DNA of 26,105 bases, from the NCBI GenBank assembly GCA_964609245.1, contig CAZSSB010000043.1, forward strand, positions 1 to 26,105, in the 5' to 3' direction. Shown here piece by piece: positions 7,253 to 14,186 of this stretch. Every line of letters starts with the position of its first letter. Position 1 is the stretch's first letter. Position numbers and translations under genes: made by a program. Under the pieces are notes generated by a model. That model made no database searches, had not been told where the DNA came from, and saw nothing but the letters and a program-made list of their open reading frames with translations. The stretch comes from JAFGCY01 sp964609245. GTDB lineage: Bacteria; 4484-113; JAFGCY01.

Positions 7253-9238
7253 ATGACTGCAATCAGCCGGATCGCGGCCGGGGGGCTTGCAGCGCTGGTG
7301 CTCATCGCGCTCGCGGCCTGCGGCGGCAGTGCGGATGGCCTCAGGCCGGTAGCGCTGCCTGATGACGGCGCGTCCGCCGGATCGGCTGCACTTGAGGATA
7401 CGCGGGCCGGGTTCGCGCTCAGCGTCTCGCCGGACAGCTTCCTCGGGGCTAAGCCGGCCGGCGACTTCACGCTCAGCGTCAGCAGCGCTGGCGATGAACT
7501 GGTCGCCACAGTCAAGGTCGCGGGCGCAGAGAGCCTGCGCGCGCTGTACTGCGAGCTTGCCTATGACGCATCGCGGTACACGCCGCTGAGCGTGGAGCAT
7601 CTACCGATGAGCGCGGATGGCGGCGAGATGCACGCCGATGACATGCTCACGCTGAGCGTGCTCGAGCGGCCGGGCACTGTGCACCTCGGCCAGATCAAGG
7701 TTGACTCACTCGGCGGGATCAGCGGCGCTGCCGAGCTGGCTACGGTCCGGTTTGCCCAGCAGCCGTTCCGCGGTTGCGAGTCGCGACAGGTCAGCAGCGC
7801 GATGGGCACTGAGCTGATCCGCCCGGAGCCGTACATGGACATCACCGGCAAGACACTGCGCTGGACGCACTACTACCCCGGCGACTACAACCAGGACGGC
7901 CTGGTGACAGTCAGCGATCTGACCACACTGGCGATCTACTTCGCCGACGAATGGCCCTATCACGTGAGCCGCGATATCCGGCGTGTGCTGGACGGCAACC
8001 ACGACGGCAAGATCACCGTCAGCGATATCACCCCGATCGGCCAGCACTTCGAGACGGGCGCCAGCGAGTACCTGATGTTCGCCAGCGCCGATCTGTCGGC
8101 CGACTACCCCACGGGCAACACGGACCCGTCGTCGCTGGGACCTGTCGCCTCGTTCAGCTTCGCCGATCACGTGGAGGGCAACTCGATGTACCACCAGGTG
8201 GAGTTCGAGGGCGCGCTGCCCAGTCCGGTCAGCGGGCAGTACTACTGGGTGCGGCCTGCGCATAACGGGCTGGAAGGCACGCCGAGCCTGCCGCTGCTCT
8301 ATGAGGAGGGACTGGCGGCGCAGTTTCCTGTCACGCTCCGTGAGCGCACATCCTATCGCGGCGGCACCACCGGTTTCAGTTACGCCGTCGCCCGGGACAC
8401 GGAGTATCTGTACCTCGACCTGGGGCTCAAGGACGCGCAGAGCCTGCATCTGCTGTACGCGACGCTGGAGTACGATCCTGACCGCTATCGCATTCGGCTC
8501 GACCGCTCAGCAGGCGATGGCCAGATGTACAGCCCGCTGTGCTGGGAGCAGGGATCATCCCTGCTGCTGAGTGCCATGTCGTCAAAGCAGCCCGATACAG
8601 ATGCGGGGTTCGCGGGCAGCACGGCGCTATTCGAATACACCATTCGCCCTGCTCAGACCGGTGAGGATCCGCCCGCCGCCCCCGCAGAGCGGATTCCCGC
8701 GGGTAACAGCCCTTATTGCGCCCTGGCCTATGCTGGTATGGTCTTCCACCAGGCGAGCGGCAGGTTGCAGTGGCTGTACAACGTTGCGGGGGACTACGAT
8801 CAGAACGGCGTAGTGCTGCCCGAAGATCTTCAGATGCTGCTTAGGTACTTCGGCGATTCGGTCGCTGAGCATCAGTATCCGGAACTGGTGTTCTTCGTGG
8901 ACGGTAATCACGACGGGTATCTGGGTAGCAGCGATATGACAGTCATACCAGCTGTCTGGCCTGACGCCGCGGATGGCTACAACGTCTACGCCACGCTGGA
9001 TCCCGAGCAGGCGCCGCCGGTGCTGGAGGACCAGAACTACACGGAGCCGCCCACGCTGGAGCCGATCGGCTTCGTCAGCCTTGCGGAAGCCGAGGGCGAC
9101 TGGGCGACGGAGCGCCTGAGCTTCAGCTTCGAGGTGCCCGATCCGCAGCCGGGCCTGTGGCTGTGGGTCCGGCCCACCTGGCAGGGCGGCGTCGGCGGCG
9201 TGGGTCCCGGCAGCATCGTGCAGATTCCGGTGGATTGA
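7253..9238 (+). CDS. P1: lipoprotein with two cohesin-like/dockerin sets (661 aa)
   Basis: The start is set by GGGAGGT four bases upstream of the ATG. The lipoprotein signal ends in LAAC (Cys23) followed by GGS. Residues about 50-185 read as a cohesin-like beta domain (VKVAGAESLRALYCELAYD; LERPGTVHLGQIKV; LATVRF). A dockerin follows at about 210-266 with both calcium loops intact: DYNQDGLVTVSD and DGNHDGKITVSD, each leading into a DLTT/DITP helix. Next is a domain of about 75 residues ending YYWVRPAHNGLEGTPS. The whole set then repeats in diverged form: a cohesin-like region (about 350-475), a weaker dockerin (DYDQNGVVLPED; DGNHDGYLGSSD) and a final LWLWVRP domain. No enzyme domain is visible. 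Cohesins and dockerins normally bind one another between proteins; having both in one lipid-anchored protein suggests an assembly or scaffold role, which is inference. Confidence 0.85.
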   Translation: MTAISRIAAGGLAALVLIALAACGGSADGLRPVALPDDGASAGSAALEDTRAGFALSVSPDSFLGAKPAGDFTLSVSSAGDELVATVKVAGAESLRALYCELAYDASRYTPLSVEHLPMSADGGEMHADDMLTLSVLERPGTVHLGQIKVDSLGGISGAAELATVRFAQQPFRGCESRQVSSAMGTELIRPEPYMDITGKTLRWTHYYPGDYNQDGLVTVSDLTTLAIYFADEWPYHVSRDIRRVLDGNHDGKITVSDITPIGQHFETGASEYLMFASADLSADYPTGNTDPSSLGPVASFSFADHVEGNSMYHQVEFEGALPSPVSGQYYWVRPAHNGLEGTPSLPLLYEEGLAAQFPVTLRERTSYRGGTTGFSYAVARDTEYLYLDLGLKDAQSLHLLYATLEYDPDRYRIRLDRSAGDGQMYSPLCWEQGSSLLLSAMSSKQPDTDAGFAGSTALFEYTIRPAQTGEDPPAAPAERIPAGNSPYCALAYAGMVFHQASGRLQWLYNVAGDYDQNGVVLPEDLQMLLRYFGDSVAEHQYPELVFFVDGNHDGYLGSSDMTVIPAVWPDAADGYNVYATLDPEQAPPVLEDQNYTEPPTLEPIGFVSLAEAEGDWATERLSFSFEVPDPQPGLWLWVRPTWQGGVGGVGPGSIVQIPVD

Positions 9239-9250
9239 CCACAGGGGCAG

Positions 9251-9305
9251 GACCCCGCGCCGGCCCGCAGGAGCGCGGACGCCTCGTCCGCATCCCCGGT
9301 AGCCC
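9251..9305 (+). repeat. Composite intergenic repeat unit, copy 2
   Basis: Same layout as 6944-7000: CCCCGCGCCGGCC (9253-9265), hairpin GCGGACG-CCT-CGTCCGC (9275-9291), then CATCCCCGGTAGCCCC. The first three residues of the spacer differ from copy 1. Confidence 0.85.
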
Positions 9306-9375
9306 CGCCGCAGGCGGGGCTTCAGCCCCCTGATGTGGGCCCGCCGGCCAGCCAATCGCGGGGTTGAAACCCCGC
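9302..9375. repeat. Hairpin repeats downstream of P1
   Basis: GCCCCGCC-GCA-GGCGGGGC begins at 9302, and its right arm overlaps a second hairpin GGGGC-TTCA-GCCCC. GCGGGGT-TGAA-ACCCCGC lies at 9358-9375. The rest of the gap (9376-9520) is GC-rich and shows no gene. Confidence 0.8.
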
Positions 9376-9523
9376 CTGCCGGGTCGGGGCGACGCCATGC
9401 TTCGCCCGCAGATTGCCCGCCCCCCGGGGTACTACGGCCCGCCGCGGCCATAGACATTGAAGGTCTGCAGCCAGAGCCGGCCGCAGTACCCGGCGAGACC
9501 GACGCCTGCGATCCTCGGGCCAC

Positions 9524-9538
9524 GCGGGTTTCGCCCGC
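9524..9538 (-). terminator. Hairpin just beyond the hemolysin III stop
   Basis: GCGGG (9524-9528) pairs with CCCGC (9534-9538), three bases past the minus-strand stop codon. There is no T-tract, so it may be another repeat-family member rather than a true terminator. Confidence 0.3.
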
Positions 9539-9540
9539 AC

Positions 9541-10200
9541 TCAGGCCGCGGGCAGGACGTAGAGCAGCATCGCGAAGAAGTGACTGATGCTGCCCGCCAG
9601 CACGAACAGGTGCCAGATGGCGTGGTTGTAGGGGATGCGCCTGATGACGTAGAACACCACGCCGAGCGTGTACAGGACGCCGCCCAGCGCCAGCCAGATC
9701 ATCCCGCCCAGCGGCAGCGCGGCTGCCAGCGGCTTCAGCGCCGCGACGATCAGCCAGCCCATGCCGAGGTAGGCGATCAGGCTGAGCAGCTTCAGGCGGT
9801 CGAGAAACAGCGCCGCCTGCACGACGCCCAGCACGGCGAAGCCCCAGGTGACGCCGAACAGCGTCCAGCCCAGCGGGCCGCGGATGCTCACCAGCAGGAA
9901 CGGGGTATAGCTGCCCGCGATCAGCAGATAGATCGCGGCGTGGTCGAAGATCCGCAGCAGCTGCTTGCGGGCCGGGGTGCGGAAGCCATGAAACAGCGTG
10001 GATGAGGTGTAGAGGATCACCAGCGTGGCGCCGTAGATGCTGAAGCTGACGATCCGCCACGGGTCGCCGATCAGCGCGGCGAAGGTGACCAGCAGCGCCA
10101 GCGCGGCGACCGCCAGTGCGGCGCCGATGCCGTGAATCACACTGCTGACGACCTCTTCCCTGCGCGGATGCGAATCGAGGCCGGACAGGTCCACGTTCAT
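9541..10200 (-). CDS. Hemolysin III family (PAQR-like) membrane protein
   Basis: Starting at the ATG at 10200 gives 219 residues (MNVDLSGLDSHPRREE), the usual length for the bacterial hemolysin III/YqfA family. An upstream in-frame TTG at 10278 would add 26 residues unlike the family. About seven hydrophobic helices are visible. Family motifs are SSVIHGIGAAL at the start, SSTLFHGF, FDHAAIYLLIAGSYTPF in the middle and HAIWHLFVLAGSISHFFAM at the C-terminus. The conserved His residues in these motifs correspond to the metal site proposed for the PAQR/CREST superfamily. It sits in the cytoplasmic membrane. Despite the name, haemolysis is documented for few members and the cellular role is unclear. 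It is transcribed alone and is divergent to guaA. Confidence 0.9.
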   Translation of the reverse strand: MNVDLSGLDSHPRREEVVSSVIHGIGAALAVAALALLVTFAALIGDPWRIVSFSIYGATLVILYTSSTLFHGFRTPARKQLLRIFDHAAIYLLIAGSYTPFLLVSIRGPLGWTLFGVTWGFAVLGVVQAALFLDRLKLLSLIAYLGMGWLIVAALKPLAAALPLGGMIWLALGGVLYTLGVVFYVIRRIPYNHAIWHLFVLAGSISHFFAMLLYVLPAA

Positions 10201-10282
10201 TGAATGCGATACTCCTGCGGCACGTCCCCACGAAACAACGAGAAGCGGCAGGGGGGGATGGTCGGCCGATTCTCGCAACCGG

Positions 10283-10288
10283 AGTCTA
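10283..10288 (-). promoter_or_regulatory. Possible -10 box (TAGACT) of the hemolysin III gene
   Basis: Read on the minus strand, TAGACT lies 82 bases before the chosen ATG. GCAGGAG sits about 12 bases before that ATG as a weak ribosome binding site. Confidence 0.35.
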
Positions 10289-10315
10289 GCACGCGGCGCG
10301 TCGCGTTCTCGTAGA

Positions 10316-10334
10316 GGCGGGGCTCAGCCCCGCC
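10316..10334. repeat. TCA-loop hairpin repeat
   Basis: Perfect hairpin GGCGGGGC-TCA-GCCCCGCC in the divergent intergenic region, related to the hairpins at 7007-7152. Downstream, GGCCGGCGCGGGG at 10405-10417 is the inverse complement of the start of the composite repeat. No gene is visible in 10201-10514. Confidence 0.8.
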
Positions 10335-10480
10335 CTGACGTACCGGCAGCCGCAGTGGACACGCCAACGTGAGGGCCGATCTGAGACCGGCCCCTGCGGG
10401 GACAGGCCGGCGCGGGGCCCGGTCCCCGACGACAGTCCCCGGAATTCACCGAAATGCGCTCGATTCGCCCCGCCCGGCGG

Positions 10481-10509
10481 TTCACATCGGCGCGGCGCTC
10501 AAGTATAAT
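10481..10509 (+). promoter_or_regulatory. guaA promoter with leaderless start
   Basis: TTCACA (10481-10486), exactly 17 bases, then TATAAT (10504-10509). The guaA ATG begins five bases later at 10515, about where transcription should start. No ribosome binding site fits in between. Confidence 0.8.
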
Positions 10510-10514
10510 CAGTC

Positions 10515-12080
10515 ATGGTTGCGCCCCCCGCCGGCTCTTTTCAGACCATTCTGATTATCGATCTGGGCAGCCAGTACACCCAGCTGATCGCCCGGCGCGT
10601 GCGCGAGCTCAACGTCTACTCCGAGATCGTCGACAACCAGATCACGGCCGACGCCATCAAGGCGCGGGGCAACGTGATCGGCCTGATTCTTTCGGGCGGA
10701 CCGAACAGCGTCTACCGCTTCGACAGCCCCACCATCGACGAGAAAATCCTGAAGTCCCGCATCCCGCTGCTCGGGATCTGCTACGGCCTGCAGCTGATCG
10801 GCAAGACCCGCGGCTGCAAAATCGTCGACGCCAAACGCAGCGAGTTCGGCAAGACGGAGCTGTGGGTCGACAACCACGAGGACAGCCTGCTGTTCCGGGG
10901 CCTGAACCCCAACCTGATCTGCTGGATGAGCCACGGCGACACGCTCACCCGTCCGCCGCGCGGCGCGCTGCTGACGGCGCATACCGACGCCACGCCGGTC
11001 GCGGCCTTCGAGGATCACCAGCGGCGGCACTACGCCGTCCAGTTCCACCCCGAGGTGACCCACACCCCGTGGGGCATCGACCTGCTCAGAAACTTCGCCT
11101 ACCAGGTCTGCGGGGCGCGCGGCGACTGGACGATGGGCAACTTCGTCGACATGAGCGTGGCCGACATCGCCGACCGCTGCGGCAAAAAGGGCGAGGTGAT
11201 CTGCGCGGTCAGCGGCGGCGTCGACAGCCTCTGCACGGCGGCGCTGGTGGACCGCGCCGTTGGCCACCGCCTGCACTCGATCTTCGTCGACCACGGCTTT
11301 CTCAGACACGAGGAGGGCGACAAGGTGGTCGCCGCCTGGAAGAAGCACTTCACCAGCCGGCTGCACCGCGTCAACGCCGCGCGGCGGTTCCTGGGAAAGC
11401 TCCGGGGCGTCAGCGATCCGGAGCGCAAGCGCAAGATCATCGGCCGCGAGTTCATCCGCGTCTTTGAGGAGGAGGCGCGGCTGCACGAGCGGGCGCGGTT
11501 CCTGGCCCAGGGCACGCTCTATCCGGACGTGATCGAGTCCAGCGGCATCGGCCTGCACGCCCACGTGATCAAGACGCACCACAACGTCGGCGGGCTGCCG
11601 CGGCGGATGAAGCTGCGGCTGGTCGAGCCGCTCCGCGATCTGTTCAAGGACGAGGTGCGGCGCCTCGGCCTGGCGCTGGGGCTGCCGCGCCCGATGGTCT
11701 ACCGCCAGCCGTTCCCGGGCCCGGGGCTGGCGATCCGCATCATCGGCGAGGTGACGGCGGCCAGGCTGAAGATTCTGCGCGAGGCGGACCGCATCGTGCG
11801 CGACGAGATCGAGCTGGCCGAGGTGCAGCGGCCCTGGCAGTACTTCGCGGTGCTGCCCGCGGTCAAGACCGTCGGGGTGATGGGCGACCAGCGGACCTAC
11901 GGCTACCCGCTGGTGGTGCGCGCCGTGCAGAGCCAGGACGCGATGACGGCGGACTTCAGCCGCATTCCCTACAAGAACCTCGAGCGGATCTCAAACCGCA
12001 TCGTCAACGAGATCCCCGGCATCAACCGCGTCTGCCTCGACATTACCAGCAAACCCCCGGCGACGATCGAGTGGGAGTAG
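10515..12080 (+). CDS. guaA: GMP synthase (glutamine-hydrolysing)
   Basis: GuaA converts XMP, ATP and glutamine to GMP, the last step of de novo guanine nucleotide synthesis, in the cytoplasm. The 521-residue length is normal for the family. Residues about 11-200 form the class I glutamine amidotransferase domain with the nucleophile Cys89 in LGICYGLQ and the catalytic pair His178/Glu180 in VQFHPEV. The ATP-pyrophosphatase domain carries the PP-loop SGGVDS at 233-238, followed by LYPDVIESSG and KTHHNVGGLP. The C-terminal dimerisation domain has RQPFPGPGLAIRIIGEVT and ends KPPATIEWE, as in other GuaA proteins. All key residues are present. The start follows a strong promoter without a leader. 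Single-gene unit. Confidence 0.97.
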   Translation: MVAPPAGSFQTILIIDLGSQYTQLIARRVRELNVYSEIVDNQITADAIKARGNVIGLILSGGPNSVYRFDSPTIDEKILKSRIPLLGICYGLQLIGKTRGCKIVDAKRSEFGKTELWVDNHEDSLLFRGLNPNLICWMSHGDTLTRPPRGALLTAHTDATPVAAFEDHQRRHYAVQFHPEVTHTPWGIDLLRNFAYQVCGARGDWTMGNFVDMSVADIADRCGKKGEVICAVSGGVDSLCTAALVDRAVGHRLHSIFVDHGFLRHEEGDKVVAAWKKHFTSRLHRVNAARRFLGKLRGVSDPERKRKIIGREFIRVFEEEARLHERARFLAQGTLYPDVIESSGIGLHAHVIKTHHNVGGLPRRMKLRLVEPLRDLFKDEVRRLGLALGLPRPMVYRQPFPGPGLAIRIIGEVTAARLKILREADRIVRDEIELAEVQRPWQYFAVLPAVKTVGVMGDQRTYGYPLVVRAVQSQDAMTADFSRIPYKNLERISNRIVNEIPGINRVCLDITSKPPATIEWE

Positions 12081-12093
12081 TGGGGGATTGAGT

Positions 12094-12099
12094 TAGAAT
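12094..12099 (+). promoter_or_regulatory. Possible -10 box (TAGAAT) of the HsdR-N/RAMA gene
   Basis: TAGAAT lies 68 bases before the ATG at 12168. An AGAGGTGGGGG ribosome binding region is just ahead of that ATG. No clear -35. Confidence 0.35.
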
Positions 12100-12167
12100 C
12101 TATCCAGTTACATTGCTGGCGATTCGATTAGCTTGGTTGAAGACAGACTAGAGGTGGGGGTCGACGC

Positions 12168-13283
12168 ATGGCGGAAGCAGTATTCGACGGACTAGACCGC
12201 GCCGTGAGGAAAGCTCGCAAGCGGATTGAGGATCTGCGAGCGCGCAACCAGAGGATCGGAGAGCAGGACACTAAGGCGGCGCTTATCGATCCGATCCTGT
12301 CCGCTCTTGGATGGGATGTTCATGACCTCAATGAGGTGCGCAGGGAGTATCGTCGCAAGACGAGAGACAATCCAGTTGACTATGCGTTCTTTTTGGATGA
12401 GAAGCCGCTGCTATTCCTGGAGGCCAAGGCCCTGCGTAAGGACGTTAGTGACCGCAAGTGGATCTCGCAAACGCTGGCTTACGCTACGGTTGTGGGAGTG
12501 AGATGGTGTGTGCTCTCCAACGGCGAGGAATACCGGCTGTACAACACCCATGCTCCGGTAGATGTTGAAGAGAAGCTGCTATGGCAAGTGAGCATCACCG
12601 ACCAGGCAGGGGAGAGGCAAGTGACTCAGGCCCTAAGCCTGCTGGCGCGCGAGCGTATCCAAGGAGATGTGCTGGCTGGGTTATGGCGCACCCACTTCGT
12701 GGACCGCCGTGTCAAGCACGTACTCGCTGAGCTGGTGGAATCAGCTGATACTAGTCTGGCAAGGCTTATCAACAAGCGCAGCTCAGACTTGACGTTTGGG
12801 TTGGTGAAGGACTCACTGAAGCGCGCCTCCATTAGCATCGAGATCGAGGAAAGCACATCGACCGATGTCCTGCCTGCCGTGCGCTCGAAACATCGTAGGC
12901 GCGTGCCACCGTCTGGGGCCCAGCATCGGCGAACAAAGAGGCGAGCCGGAACGCGAGTCAAGGTGACGGACCTCATTGATGCAGGCATCGTGCATGCTCC
13001 TCTCGCGCTTGAGCGCACATATAAAGGTCGGCGGTTCAGAGCGGCAGTGCGATCTGATGGTCTCGTCGAATACAACGGCGAGCAATACGACTCGCCTTCT
13101 ACAGCGGGGGGAATGGCCAAAGCGCAGGTCAAAGGCCCGTGGCGCCCAAACAGGCCTTCTTGGCCGACCAATGGATGGGTCTTCTGGAAGTATCGCGATT
13201 CACTAACCAGGAAGCTGAGGCCCCTGGATGATCTCCGAATGCAGTATGTGGAAGGTGCCCGCCGCAATCTGGAAGTCGTCTGA
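12168..13283 (+). CDS. HsdR N-terminal-type nuclease with C-terminal RAMA domain (371 aa)
   Basis: Residues about 30-125 match the N-terminal nuclease domain of type I restriction HsdR subunits: TKAALIDPILSALGWDV, then NPVDYAF with Asp71 and LFLEAKAL with Glu85 and Lys87. Together these give a PD-(D/E)xK catalytic set, followed by QTLAYATVVGVRWCVLSNGEEYRLYN. There is no helicase motor and no HsdM or HsdS alongside. After a basic linker, residues about 264-345 (VTDLIDAGIVHAP, YKGRRFRAAVRSDGLVEYNG, YDSPSTAGG, NGWVFWKYRD) fit the RAMA domain, predicted to read modified DNA. The combination suggests a stand-alone nuclease sensing DNA modification, possibly anti-phage; that role is inference. Base composition looks less GC-rich than the flanking genes, consistent with transfer. 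AGAGGTGGGGG precedes the ATG. Confidence 0.82.
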   Translation: MAEAVFDGLDRAVRKARKRIEDLRARNQRIGEQDTKAALIDPILSALGWDVHDLNEVRREYRRKTRDNPVDYAFFLDEKPLLFLEAKALRKDVSDRKWISQTLAYATVVGVRWCVLSNGEEYRLYNTHAPVDVEEKLLWQVSITDQAGERQVTQALSLLARERIQGDVLAGLWRTHFVDRRVKHVLAELVESADTSLARLINKRSSDLTFGLVKDSLKRASISIEIEESTSTDVLPAVRSKHRRRVPPSGAQHRRTKRRAGTRVKVTDLIDAGIVHAPLALERTYKGRRFRAAVRSDGLVEYNGEQYDSPSTAGGMAKAQVKGPWRPNRPSWPTNGWVFWKYRDSLTRKLRPLDDLRMQYVEGARRNLEVV

Positions 13284-13437
13284 TGTCTGGGTAGCAGAAA
13301 CCGGCCGCACTGTGGGGTTTGCTGGTTCCTACGATACTCATCTGGATGGCAGGTGTGATGGCGGCTGCGCATCACATCTCCATGCCCCCCGAGCTCGGTA
13401 GCGCGGCGGTGCTTCTCAACTCGGACGAGGGCACGGT

Positions 13438-13601
13438 CGGGCTGAGTTCTGCCGAACAAGCGGCAGAGCAACGTCCAGCGCGACAGGCGCAACCGCCGGG
13501 CGCTCAGACGGCTGGGCTGGCAGGTGCTCACAGTCTGGGAGTGCCAGACGCACCGGCCTGAGCGGCTGAAGGCCCGGCTGCACCGGTTCCTGGCCGGGTG
13601 A
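13438..13601 (+). pseudogene. Remnant of a Vsr-type very-short-patch repair endonuclease
   Basis: From 13452 one frame reads NKRQSNVQRDRR, then RALRRLGWQVLTVWECQTH and ends HRFLAG before TGA at 13599-13601. This matches the C-terminal part of Vsr endonucleases (..NVxRDxR..L..LGWxVLxVWECE..). Just upstream a different frame gives RAEFC, fitting the preceding family motif (EFW..NK), so a small deletion near 13449 appears to have shifted the frame. Stops occur in both frames and no N-terminal half is readable, so the gene is dead. Intact Vsr nicks T:G mismatches arising at 5-methylcytosine and usually accompanies a cytosine methylase. Its remains beside the HsdR-N/RAMA gene suggest an eroded restriction-modification cassette. 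Confidence 0.65.
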
Positions 13602-13629
13602 GGCGCGCGCTGATCGGCCCACGGGCAGG

Positions 13630-13635
13630 TATACT
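13630..13635 (+). promoter_or_regulatory. -10 box (TATACT) of the orphan hicB-like gene
   Basis: TATACT lies 19 bases before the ATG at 13655. GGAG at 13641-13644 is a possible ribosome binding site. Confidence 0.5.
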
Positions 13636-13654
13636 CTCTGCGGAGCACAAGCAT

Positions 13655-13873
13655 ATGCGCAGGCTGACAGCAATCATCACGAAGGACACGGACTTGTATG
13701 TGGCGCTGTGTCCGGAGCTGGACATCGCCAGCCAGGGCGCGACGGTCGAGGATGCGCGAGCGAATCTGGTGGAAGCCGTCGAGCTGTTCTTCGAAACCGC
13801 CTCGCCGGAGGAGATTGACGTGAGTGCGGAGGGCGAGATGTATGTGACTCGTATCGAGGCCATGTCAGGCTGA
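13655..13873 (+). CDS. HicB family antitoxin-like protein, orphan (72 aa)
   Basis: The protein reads as one compact HicB partial-RNase-H-like domain: LTAIITKDTDLYVALCPELD, then IASQGATVEDARANLVEAV and ELFFETASPEE. These are hallmark segments of short HicB antitoxins. It lacks the C-terminal DNA-binding extension found in longer HicB proteins. I start it at the ATG at 13655, which follows a -10 box; an upstream GTG at 13598 overlaps the vsr remnant. HicB normally neutralises a neighbouring HicA mRNA interferase, but no HicA-like frame lies on either side here. The only HicA in the window is about 10 kb away and has its own HicB. It may therefore be a solitary antitoxin or a relic. Confidence 0.8.
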   Translation: MRRLTAIITKDTDLYVALCPELDIASQGATVEDARANLVEAVELFFETASPEEIDVSAEGEMYVTRIEAMSG

Positions 13874-13891
13874 CCCCGCCGCGCCGCCGTT

Positions 13892-13920
13892 CCCCAGCCC
13901 TGTAATAATCCCCGCAGACT
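13892..13920 (+). repeat. Direct repeat flanking the Doc toxin module, copy 1
   Basis: CCCCAGCCCTGTAATAATCC followed by CCGCAGACT. It matches 27 of 29 bases of the copy at 14702-14730. The difference inside the box (TAATAAT here, TTATAAT there) weakens the promoter motif in this copy. Confidence 0.8.
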
Positions 13921-13998
13921 TGGACCGGAGCAGTGCACGGCAGGCCGCATCGCCAGTGCCCGGTGTAGACTGAGTGGGAGTAATCGGCGCGATCCCGG

Positions 13999-14004
13999 TA
14001 TAAT
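13999..14004 (+). promoter_or_regulatory. -10 box (TATAAT) of the toxin-antitoxin pair
   Basis: Perfect TATAAT ending nine bases before the ATG at 14014, leaving almost no 5' leader. No good -35 is visible. Confidence 0.6.
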
Positions 14005-14013
14005 GTAATTGAC

Positions 14014-14181
14014 ATGGCGAAGAAGCGAACGACAGCGACATCACGGCAGGTCAAGGCCGCGGGCCGCGCGACCACCGAGGCCCCCTCGGTTCGCTTCGCG
14101 TCGAGGGCGGCTGTCCGCCGCGCCTATGCCAGGGCCAGCCGCATGTACGCGCTGACCAGCAAAATCCTCTACGAGAACTAG
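14014..14181 (+). CDS. Small basic protein, putative antitoxin upstream of Doc (55 aa)
   Basis: A 55-residue frame starts directly after a TATAAT box and stops five bases before the Doc-like gene, the usual order of an antitoxin-toxin pair. The N-terminus is strongly basic (MAKKRTTATSRQVKAAGR), as in a nucleic-acid-binding tail. The C-terminus (ARASRMYALTSKILYEN) could form a helix that binds the toxin. I do not recognise it as Phd, AbrB or any named antitoxin family, so the role rests on position alone. Good promoter placement and tight spacing favour a real gene. Confidence 0.55.
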   Translation: MAKKRTTATSRQVKAAGRATTEAPSVRFASRAAVRRAYARASRMYALTSKILYEN

Positions 14182-14186
14182 CGGGC

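Noticed and set aside
10201..10514. tRNA or small RNA gene in the hemolysin III-guaA intergenic region
   Set aside because: Only repeat-family hairpins are visible; no cloverleaf arms or recognisable RNA motifs.
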